Shown: piece by piece, positions 10,092 through 19,373 of the stretch
Position numbering within the stretch: the first letter of the stretch is position 1
Layout of the letters: every line of letters begins with the position of its first letter
Assembly (NCBI GenBank): GCA_049999765.1
Contig: JBNGIQ010006054.1
Location: 1 to 36,367 of the forward strand
DNA length: 36,367 nt
Direction: 5' to 3'
DNA from: Phaeoceros laevis
Lineage: Eukaryota > Anthocerotophyta > Anthocerotopsida > Notothyladales
Notes under the pieces: model-generated
Databases searched by the model: none
The model's input: only the letters and a program-made list of their open reading frames with translations
What the model was told of the DNA's origin: nothing
Program-made: the position numbers and the translations under genes

Positions 10092-10653
10092 CGTGGAGTG
10101 AGTGGAAGACACGATCTCCCAGCCTGATAGCTCAAGATTACGCTACTCTCTCCCTATGGCGAATTGGGGCCCACCCGACTGGAGGGCGTTTAACTTTGAG
10201 CCGCCGAGCCGTCCTCATCACCTCCTCTCACGACCGCAGGTAGCAAGCTAGCGTAGCGCGGGTCCCCAGCTGCCGACTGGCCCTCTCTCTGCTGCCCGTT
10301 TCCCCTCCCGGACTCCCGCCGCAGCCTGTAAACCAAGGTCAACCACGCTGCGGTTTCCGGAGCGTCGCATTGCCTTCGTTCGCTTCCGGCCGCATTGTCT
10401 CCCAATTCTCACCAGCTTCCAAGGCCGGCGCAGGACGGCAGCAGCGGCGCTACCCCAACTTGAATCTTGAGCGGCAAAGAAGGGCTTGAGGAAGGAAGGG
10501 AGGGAGAGAGGAAGGCGCCCGCCGGCCTCGTTTAGCCGCCGCCTCTTGGAGAACAAAGAGGGAGGACTTTCAAGAGGAGGGCCTTAAGGAGGGACAGGCC
10601 GAGGCTCGGTACAAGTAGGGAGCGAAGAAGACACAGGAGGAGCTAGGGAAGCC

Positions 10654-11228
10654 ATGGCCGCGTTTCTCAGACTGTGTGTGCTGCTGCTGTGCCTCGCCTT
10701 GCTCCATGTCTCTGTGCACAGCATCCGCCCCCTCGCCGACGCAGGTCACCACTCTTTAAAGCCAAACACTACTTGAAATCCTGCCCGACTCTGGACACTG
10801 CGCGCTCGCTGCTCGCTCACCTGGAGAGCTTTCCTCATACGAATGCCCTTTGTGTTGCAGATTTGCTGCCGGCGTCACAACCACAGCACCGGAGGTTGCT
10901 CAGCCTCATCAGCGAGTATCAATTTGTAAGTCTCCAGGGCTGCCTTCCCAGATAGAATGACCTGCCAGGCAGGCCTGTGAAGCTCATCCTTCCTCGGTAG
11001 ACCTGTGAATTCATCACTCACCATCGTGTGTGAATCTCGATTGCGGACCTGTAGGATAGCGAGGTGCTCAAGGTGATTGCTGCTGCCGCCTCGGCCAGAC
11101 GCAGCCTGGCCAAGGCCCCGCCAACACCGCCTGCTTCAACGCCTGCAGCTGCTTCAGCGCCTGCAACCGCCGTGAAGCCGCCTCCCTCGCCTGGAGCGCA
11201 CACCAATTACGTCTACGAAGGCTACTGA
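10654..11228 (+). CDS. small secreted peptide precursor B (paralogue of A)
   Basis: Three exons: 10654-10744, 10861-10925 and 11055-11228, giving 109 residues. The signal peptide has core LCVLLLCLALLHV, with likely cleavage after SVHS. The mature part again begins IRPLADA and has no cysteine. Shared with precursor A: LLP near the exon 2 start, LLSLISEYQF ending at intron 2 (A has LLNFVSEFQF), SEV at the start of exon 3, a basic ARRSLAK site, and a Pro/Ala-rich linker ending PPPSPG. The C terminus is AHTNYVYEGY (A has STNYVEEGYR). The introns interrupt the same residues in the same phases, so the two genes are duplicates. The AHTNYVY segment recalls the AHTDYIYTQ end of phytosulfokine precursors, but the Asp before Tyr and the TQ end are missing. 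Function unknown. Confidence 0.85.
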
Positions 11229-11478
11229 CAGTCCTGCTCGAGCGGAGGGTCCCGAGCATCCAGCATATCTGCACCACCGGAAGTTGTCCTGGCATCGACA
11301 GCTCTCCAAACCCTGGCCAGTGAGTGAGTGTTGGTTCCTTCACAAGTCTTCCGGATGAATTTGTCAAGATTGCGGAAAAGATGAGTGTGTTTGTACAATA
11401 GCCGGCTAGCTAGCTACCAAGGGGGCTGTAGACGGGTTGGATCATGAATGTTTTTTCTTAGCTCAGGGGCGTCCGCCA

Positions 11479-11494
11479 CTTGCTTGCAAGCAAG
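11479..11494. repeat. 16-bp perfect palindrome
   Basis: CTTGCTTGCAAGCAAG, self-complementary, about 250 bp past the stop of peptide gene B. Confidence 0.8.
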
Positions 11495-12492
11495 CTTAAG
11501 TGATGGCCGCCTCTCAGCCAATTGAGGGATTCGGTCACATTAGAGAGGTCTCCTGCCATCCTCATCATGTTTGTGCACGTCGCCATCGGATACAATTTTC
11601 CCGTATCCAATCAAAGATTGTACATCCACCGGATTTACATTTCACCAACCATCTTACTAGTGTCCCAGCTTTCACACTGTAAAGTTTGCTTGCCTGCCTG
11701 CCTGCACCTACATGTTTGTTTCCAAGACTGTTACAACACCCAATCAATTGCAACCACTTTTTCTACAAGCTCAGACACGCTCCAGACACAACAGTTCCGA
11801 CATGCCACAGTCGCGGGGTTAGGAGTCATACGGATTTCCCATGAAAGCCGATTTCTCTGCTGAACGGCGCCTACAGGTGCGCTGTGTCACTGCATGAGAT
11901 GTCTCCAACTCTGTGGCTGGAACCTCGGATGGGATGAGCTTCCCGCTCGCGACACCAGGAAAATCTTGAAACAGTAGTTGGTATATCTTCACCTCATCAG
12001 CCGTGTCCGTCCACAAAAATATCCATCCTTGTCACTACAAAAAAAGTATACGTACCCATCCCCCCTCGTTCACTAGTGTGAAAGGTGTCAAGTCTGCCGA
12101 CTTTTGGCCGGGAATTCGTGCGAGCAAGCGGGTCACCCTGTTTGCTGCTAGCGTTCCCGTACACGCCAGCACACGTTGACTCCCTGTCACTGCTTCTCTC
12201 CACAGAGGCCTGAGAGTCACCACGACTACAGTACAGTGGTGAAAGTGGCATACAAGGAGAACCTCCATTTTCAATCACATAAATGTCGCTGCAAGCAAGC
12301 TTTTGGTGAAGAATGTGATAATCGACCAGCTCATCCGAGGCCCCAGTCCAACATAGATATACAGTAGACTCCTACTCCTCCCGGCTGCTCGGAAGATTGC
12401 TCCACTAAAGGCGTCGTCCCACAGGCTGGTGAAAATGGGAGTATTCACACTTGTTGATCTTCCTTGCCTGACCACTTGCATCCCCCCACCCT

Positions 12493-12592
12493 NNNNNNNN
12501 NNNNNNNNNNNNNNNNNNNNNNNNNNNNNNNNNNNNNNNNNNNNNNNNNNNNNNNNNNNNNNNNNNNNNNNNNNNNNNNNNNNNNNNNNNNN
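12493..12592. other. assembly gap, 100 N
   Basis: Exactly 100 N placeholder, downstream of the SMU1 stop codon. Confidence 0.99.
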
Positions 12593-12633
12593 CTCTCAAG
12601 GAATACCGCTTCAATCTGGACTTGAATGGACGC

Positions 12634-12657
12634 GACAGCTGAATTTCTTCAGCTGTC
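12634..12657. repeat. perfect hairpin in probable SMU1 3' UTR
   Basis: Arms GACAGCTGAA and TTCAGCTGTC (10 bp, perfect) around a TTTC loop. It starts 80 bp downstream of the SMU1 stop codon (minus strand), so it would be part of that transcript if the 3' UTR extends this far. Confidence 0.7.
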
Positions 12658-12736
12658 ACTTGTAATATACAGAAAGAACCAAGGAAACGCTCGCCATAGA
12701 CCCGGGGTCTGTGTTGCGTTTGTGGGGCTGGTCTTC

Positions 12737-15700
12737 TCATGGCTTCCACAATTTCATTGTGCTGTCACCAGCGTAGGTGACCAAAAGGTTCCGATGTGGG
12801 TGGTGTGTCACACCAATGATGTCCTTGTCATGTGCCTGAACAAGCGCCCAACAAAGAGTGGGAACCAGAGCACTATGGTCTTTTCTGTCCAATGTCAATA
12901 TGAGCTAGTTCAAACCCGAGAACAAAATGGGTAACAAAATGGGACCAGGAAGACTCCAACTCACCTTCATCAGGTGCTCCAGCTTGCCTGACTGATGACT
13001 GAAGCAGTAGATCATCCTGGTGCAACATTTACAGGTAAGGAACATGGTAGATGCACTACTAAGACTTCGTCCAGAGAGTTGTGCAAGAGAATCACAAAAT
13101 AGCACCTGTCTTCTCCGATGCAGTAAATCCATTCTCCTTTCGGAGAGACACAAGCACCTACAAAATCTCCACCCTCCCTTTTACCAGACGAGAGAGTCTT
13201 CACTACCTGGTTGTCCGATACACATAGGAACTTCAGAATATATTCACTGCCCAATGGATGGATGTTATCAAACTGGTTGCTTCAAAACGGACAATTGCAA
13301 TCCACCACATACCTGGCCTTGCATTGTCATTACATATATTGACGAGGCTCGGTTTGAAACCACTATGTGCTCCATGTTCTTTGGCATCAGGTGCACTGAA
13401 TTCACGGTAGCATCTCCACCCTAGAAGAGCGCAACTGGTTGGTCACCCACAATCACAAGCGTGCACCCTCATTGCCATGTACCAAGAAAGACCAGACAGA
13501 ACGGTACCCTCAAAGGAGGCGGGGGCTTGAATGTTTGTAAACAATCTTGTCCCTTCACATCCCAAACCTGCAAGTGGAACAGGCAAGCTCTTCAGAACAG
13601 GAACAGTGGAGCCACTCTTCAGAAGTACCATAATACCGGAAGCTGCTCCTGAAACATATCGCATGTGGCTTACTTTGACTGTTCCATCACTAGAAGCTGT
13701 GATAACTCTGCTCCCATCAGCAGTGAAAATGGCATCGTTCACATATGAACTGTGACCTCGAAACTCCTTCAACATTTTACCGGACTTGAGCCCATGTATC
13801 CTGTCAATCAAAAGTGTAAACAGCACCAAACACTTGTGTAGGCGAGCTCCGAGAGCATGATGCACTTTTTCATGGCAATGTTTCAAGTGCAAATGTGGTC
13901 TGGTGCTTCCACAGGAAGAGAGATTGAGGATTACCTTGCAGAACCGTCAAATGATGCACTCAGAATTTGACTACTGTCTCGTGAGAACAGCACACTCGTT
14001 ACACCTTTCGCATGCGCTCTTTCAAAGCGCCGCAGGCACTGCCCAGTCCTTATTCGCCATACCTTTGTAAGCCGTCCATGGACATGGAGATGGTGAGACA
14101 AGAAGTGTGCAAAGCGGCAAAGGTGAGATCCATCTTTGATGCCAGAGTAACCAAGAAAGGTGAATCCTACCTTAATCTTTCCATCTTGTGACCCAGAGGC
14201 TACCATCTCCGAGTCTCTGCTAAAATTTACACAAAGAACTGCATCCTCGTGCATCATAAAAGCATCCTGTACCAACCACATTACAGGACGACAGCTTTAG
14301 GACAGATGGAGTCATAGAAACAGTATCTTGACAGTTGGCAGTCGACCACAACTGTAGCACATGGAGAAACTGAGTTCTAGTTCTTGGATCTACGAATACA
14401 TGCACAAAAGCGAACCTTTCCAAGCTGATTCTTTTGAGGGGCTACAGCACAAATCTACTGCTGCTCTGCTGAAAAGTTAAACAAACATTAGGCTGTGTCC
14501 TAGAGGTGCTTGTGATTTCATGGAAGCGACTTACATCGGCTTGATATTGAAGATCTTTTTTCAGCTTGCCACTGATGTAGTCCCAAACCTGAAAGGGGAC
14601 CAGCAAATAACGGAGTCAAGGTTTGATCGCATGCACCTGGTTAAGGCTATGGAGATGACATGAAAGATCAACCTTCATCCAGAAATCAAACTCCAATACC
14701 TCTATGAAACCATCCACCGATGATGAAACCAAGTACTGTCCATCTGGAGAAAATCTGGCGCATTCAGGGTGACTCTGCTTCCCAAACTGTGAGCAATAGA
14801 CACCGAGGGCCCATGTGATTATTTCCATATGCGCAGAAGTTCGACATCAGACTGACAGGTACGTGGCCAGGGATGGACACACAGCAACAACATCACTTAG
14901 CCAACCTTGATGGTATGTCCAAGAACAGTTGGATATATTTCTTCTTCATCAGCTTTGATTGCTGCAGCCCCTTGGAAAAGGTCAAACTGGGCCCCTGGGG
15001 GCAGCATGCCTGGCAACACATTCAATGCTCGTGAGAAGTAAATCTGCAACACTATGTCAAATTTGCCCAACAAGCTCTTCCAAACAGGGTTTGCCACACC
15101 GTATCAATATACAATGAGGAAAGCCAGAGGGGGACCTTGATGTTGTTGCCACTTTAATGCCTGCCCAATCAGAGCCATTAATCTTGAAGGTGGCACAACA
15201 GTTACTTCTTGCGACAGGGCTGCAAAATTCAAGCCATCAAGGATCTCCAGACTCAGTGCACTTCATACTGAGAACCCATCGCATTGAAATGATGAACAGT
15301 GATCTACTTCTGCCAAAGACCCTGCCCACTGACTTCCGGCTCAATAAACATCATAAGTTGCCCACCATGAGCTATTTGCGCTCGCCGCTTCTCTTTCGAG
15401 GAATCTTGATAGGCCTAAGAAATGTAGAGAGCCACTTCAAACCAATCTCTTCTAATCCTCAAGTAACAAACTGCGAGGTTTTCAGCATGCCAGGTGGAAA
15501 GGCTCTAGTTGAACGGGTACCAATAAAACCTACTCAACACCTTCACCACACCAGCTATTTTATCTAGAGGTGCCCAAAGCCATAGGCCCTTTCTGCTGAG
15601 TGCATTCAGGTCAGGTTACAAGAAGAAAAATCACCTCACGCGGATCGAAATAAGTTCTTGCAAGAAGATGTTCCAGTCGCAAATACCGCTCAGGTTGCTC

Positions 15701-16300
15701 CTGCTTCATGAAGCCCATTGCCTGAGTTTGCCTCAGAATTGCTCTAGCAGTATCTAACTCCCGAAGCTCAATCATCTCCAGGACAATCTGCCACCACCAG
15801 CGATTGTAAGTCCACCCTCTCGAAATTCTGCTTCGCTGCTCTGCATTCTAGTACAACCCTCTAGATAAAAGTGGCCAAAACCCAAACACGGTTCCCTTGG
15901 CGGATTCCCGAAACTACTGCCAACCTGCTCGTACAAATCCTCCAGTTTTTTCCTGGGCAATTTAAGCTGCGCAACTTGAGGCAGAACCGCATCCCAACGC
16001 CCATTATTGATGTCAGCAGCGAAAGTCTCAAGACTGTCGACAGTGTTTAGAGAAACTTGACACTCATTTTGCAGAGTCTGAAAGGTTTGATGCAAAGAAT
16101 TCTCCTTGAAGAACTGCAACATAATCTTGACCACACTGCAGTCGGACAAGCGGGCGGCCAGTCAGGCGAGCTCATCTAACCAGACGGTAAATACGCAAAT
16201 TTCTCTCAGTTCCAAGCCAACTCAGCTTCTCCAAATAACACGGACGGTTCTCAGCTGAAGGCGGCACTTACTCTCGGGCTTCGATTTCCAGAGTGGACAT
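12737..16300 (-). CDS. SMU1: spliceosomal WD40 protein SMU1
   Basis: Sixteen exons on the minus strand: 16272-16300, 15925-16135, 15635-15787, 15366-15414, 15136-15219, 14906-15009, 14700-14786, 14535-14588, 14171-14266, 13935-14062, 13674-13800, 13508-13567, 13313-13420, 13106-13206, 12965-13016 and 12737-12835. They sum to 1542 nt (513 residues), the usual SMU1 length. The N terminus [19 protein letters not shown] with [12 protein letters not shown] is the LisH/CTLH region. [20 protein letters not shown] and EKRRAQIA follow. The linker [20 protein letters not shown] leads to seven WD40 repeats from about residue 211 ([79 protein letters not shown]), ending [11 protein letters not shown]1 works with RED in the spliceosomal B complex and affects alternative splicing; nuclear. 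A TTG-initiated frame at 16149 is not the start. Confidence 0.97.
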
Positions 16301-17206
16301 GGCCACTTGCTTGCAGCCTGTGTTGTCGTTGCCTTGTGGCTTCTGTCGAGAAGGCAAGTTCTAAAGTCCCAGAAAATTGACCTAATTTGAAAAATTTCAG
16401 TAGCATAAACTACGGAACAACGGAACGGGAATTACTCCCGTCTTGGTTCAAATCCAGTGCACAAGTCCGCAGACTAGAGGCTTGGGGCCGTAGCCACATC
16501 GACAGCCACAATGGCCCCACAATCCGTCACTAGTCTAGGCTGTTCTAATTCTAGTCTAAAAATGAGCCCCGAAGAGGAACTGACTGTACCAGTCAATGAC
16601 AGCTGTCAGAATGCTGGTGCTGAGAGCCTTCAGTGGCAGGCCCTTTACCCCTTTCGTGTGTGCTGTGTTCCTTCCTGCCGGGATGCGGTGTGCAATTCAA
16701 GGCTGGAATCGTGAGCAGTTGCCACATTTGAGCAGGCGGGTAGAATGGTCGTCCAACAAACTTATATAGCACAAATTCGCAGGAGCCTGACAGTTCAAGT
16801 GTAGCAGTGGAGCAACGCAGCTGAAGCATGCCAGTGGTTTTGTGTGTCTGGTGGTAACTGTCTGGTCAGGAGGAACTGCTTTGAGGACGGCTGCCGGTTG
16901 CTTTGCTAGGCTAGCCTTCGCATCTGCGCCGAGCGGTCACGTGATTGGGCATCCGCCGAGAAACCAGCGGAGGTGACCTTTGAGGAGAACATCAATTGGC
17001 TGTGCTACTAGCTTCCCGTCCAACAGCTAGGACTGTTGGAAGTGTGGAATGTGCTAAACCAGGCTGGGTGATATGGAAGGCTGAATTCGTGAGTGGTGAG
17101 CGGCAGCCTGTGGCCTGGACGAATTGTGTGGCGAGGGAATTTGGCCAGGTAGCGGGAATGGTCCTACAGTGCGGAGGCCGGAATAGAAGTGGGCTGCCAG
17201 CTTGCG
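16301..17206. promoter_or_regulatory. divergent intergenic region between SMU1 and the GT61 gene
   Basis: About 906 bp between divergent start codons. No exon or RNA gene is supported. It presumably holds both promoters and 5' leaders. Confidence 0.45.
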
Positions 17207-18723
17207 ATGAGGAAAGGGCGAGACAGCGCACAATCTAAAGTAGCTTTCACCATGCCAGGATTCAGATCCCGGCTCGCACAGCAGCCCAGGAAGGGCGTGC
17301 AAGTCAAAGTAGTTGGAGCATTGGTTTTTATCACGGTCGCCCTCCTGACTATGGTATTGAATATTGAAACTATTCTTCCAGCTTGGCAACCAGGTATTTT
17401 CATGTGTTCCCCTCGTGTGTTTTTGTCCAGACCTTCGGCTTCAACCCTAGTAGCTGCAATCATTCGTTTGTGGTGAGTGATTGATCATCAATCTTGTCTC
17501 TTGTCCTGGTTGCAGGCGAGTTACCTCTGCGAATGCCAACTTTGCCAGGAATGCACAAGGGTGAAGTGTTTTCTTGTGATCGGTCACACTATCGGACAGA
17601 TGTTTGTACCATGAAAGGGGATGTCCGCATGCTAGGAGGGCTCAACACAATTATCTTGTACACGTCCCGGCAAAACGTGTCTATTGGAGAGGAAAAGATT
17701 AGACCATACACACGCAAGTGGGAGAAAGGAACCATGAACATTATACATGAAGTAACTTTGAAAAGCATCTTTGGCCCTGGCCCTTCAGAGGGAGGTGCAG
17801 CTTGCGATGTCAACCACACGGTTCCTGCTGTGGTATTTACGACAGGTGGCTACACTGGCAATGTTTATCATGAATTCAATGATGGGTTGATTCCTTTATA
17901 TATCACCTCTCAACATTTGAAAGGGGAAGTTGTCTATGTCATCATTGAGTTTCACGACTGGTGGTGGATGAAATATAGGCAAGTAATCAGGCAGCTCACG
18001 AACTACCAAGTAATTGATGCCGAGAGTGATAAGCGGGTGCACTGTTTTCCTGAGGTCACGGTTGGGGTTCATATTCATGCTGAGCTAGCTGTGGAGCCGA
18101 CCCTGATGCCTAATGGGGAGACTTTGCAAAGCTTTAGACATGTTCTCGATCAAGCTTACAGTGACAACAATGAGGATGGATTGCTAAAACCATCTGGAGG
18201 TAGGTTACGCCTGGTAATCATAGCACGAAATGGTAGCCGCTCTATAATGAATTTGAACCAGCTGAAGGCCGCTGCAGAGCAAGTTGGTTTCGATGTCAGT
18301 TTGTTGGTACCAGATGCAACAACGGAGCTCAAGACCATTTATCAGATACTAAATGGATCAGATGTCGTGTTGGGGGTTCATGGTGCAGCTATGACACATT
18401 TGCTGTTCATGAGGCCTGGGTCTGTGTTTATCCAGATCATACCTTTAGGAACAGACTGGGCTGCATGGAATTACTATGGGGAGCCTGCTACCAAACTCGG
18501 CCTCCACTATATGCCCTACAAAATAGAGCCCATTGAGAGCTCTCTTAGTGACAAGTATGAGAAGAACGATCCTGTACTCAAGGATCCACAGAGCGTTGCT
18601 GGACTGGGATGGTCAGCAGTTAAAGAAATCTATCTGAGTCAAGATGTCCGGCCTTCAGTTTTAAAAATGAAGTACATGCTGGAGGAAGCAAAGAAGTGCA
18701 GAATCGGCTACGGACGACCTTAG
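17207..18723 (+). CDS. GT61-family (DUF563) Golgi glycosyltransferase
   Basis: Two exons, 17207-17393 and 17516-18723, giving 464 residues from the ATG at 17207 (a second in-frame ATG at 17252 would remove 15 residues). It is a type II membrane protein: a basic N-terminal tail, then one transmembrane segment VVGALVFITVALLTMVLNI (about residues 35-53), then a lumenal catalytic domain. Family marks are CDRSHYRTDVCTMKGDVR, GGYTGNVYHEFNDGLIPLY (about residue 177), IIARNGSRSI and VLGVHGAAMTHLLFMRPG (about residue 348). Plant GT61 enzymes add arabinofuranosyl or xylosyl units to xylan, or xylose to N-glycans. The HDWWWMKYR segment and the overall spacing fit the xylan-active clade better than the N-glycan xylosyltransferase, but the substrate is not decided by sequence here. 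The long second exon without introns is normal for this family. Confidence 0.93.
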
Positions 18724-19373
18724 GCATAGGGTACTTATGATCTGGCGCCTTTTGAAAGTCCACGGTACGTTTCTCGGGCCTGTGTCGGCCCAGGAGGTTC
18801 AGCGGACGTATCAGCCTTTGTAGGTGAGGTTATGATTTTGCCAGTCGAGCTCAAGTTATCACATTGATTGAAATGATGTTAGAGTTTGTTGAACTGATAG
18901 TGCTACTGCTTTGCAGCTTTTGAAACTGAGAACGGTTGTTTTGTTTGAGACCCAAAGACACTTCAATCGAGGTAAGTCTCGAGTCTCGCCTGTCGGAAGT
19001 TCGGAACACCTCTTGGAATTTGATTTCGACCAACGTTGATTTTCGAATTTGCTTCTACATAGCAGATATTTCGAAGTGGACAAATACCCTACGATATGTA
19101 AAGTTGTTCTTGTAGCTCAAGTGGCACGCCTTGCGGGGAGATATTATTGCGTCATGTGTCATTCAAAGTGTCATTCAAATAAATTCGGCAACCCTGCCGT
19201 ACTGTGATCTTCAACAAAAGTCTCCAGTTGGCCACCTTTGACTGTAACGATAAATGACCCAAACTGTCCTTGGTAAGGCATATACCGAGGCGGTCTGGTT
19301 GGAAGTCGAGTGTCTAAGCCAGCAGATGTTGATACCTCGCAGAGGATGATGCGTATGCGAACACGACTCACAA
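18724..19373. other. intergenic region between convergent GT61 and DUF262 genes
   Basis: About 650 bp, presumably the two 3' UTRs. I see no exon or strong repeat. Confidence 0.5.

Larger units (their letters stand above)
8813..10653. other. intergenic region, 1.8 kb, upstream of peptide gene B
   Basis: No credible exon. Open frames on either strand here lack codon structure and known motifs. It contains simple repeats (CCCAG units at about 9449-9472; GGCA/GGCG units at 9571-9594), a GTAC cluster at 9691-9723, an 18-bp repeat pair at 9995 and 10035, a 16-bp palindrome at 10076-10091, and a GC- and purine-rich stretch from about 10200 to 10640 that is likely promoter and 5' leader of gene B. 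Confidence 0.5.
11229..12736. other. intergenic region between peptide gene B and SMU1 3' end
   Basis: About 1.5 kb between two convergent genes, including a 100-N gap. No convincing exon is seen; several chance frames exist on the minus strand. It holds a 16-bp palindrome at 11479-11494 and a hairpin at 12634-12657, the latter likely in the SMU1 3' UTR. Confidence 0.5.

Noticed and set aside
10248-10556. 102-codon minus-strand frame
   Set aside because: Antisense to the GC/purine-rich leader of peptide gene B; Arg/Ala/Gly chance composition.
10654-11228. Calling precursor B a phytosulfokine gene
   Set aside because: Only the AHT-x-Y-x-Y spacing agrees. The YIYTQ pentapeptide, the preceding Asp and the usual Cys of PSK precursors are absent.
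16441-16460. TTGGTTCAAATCCAGT, resembling a tRNA T arm
   Set aside because: The arm pairs badly and no matching D, anticodon or acceptor stems are found upstream within tRNA distance.
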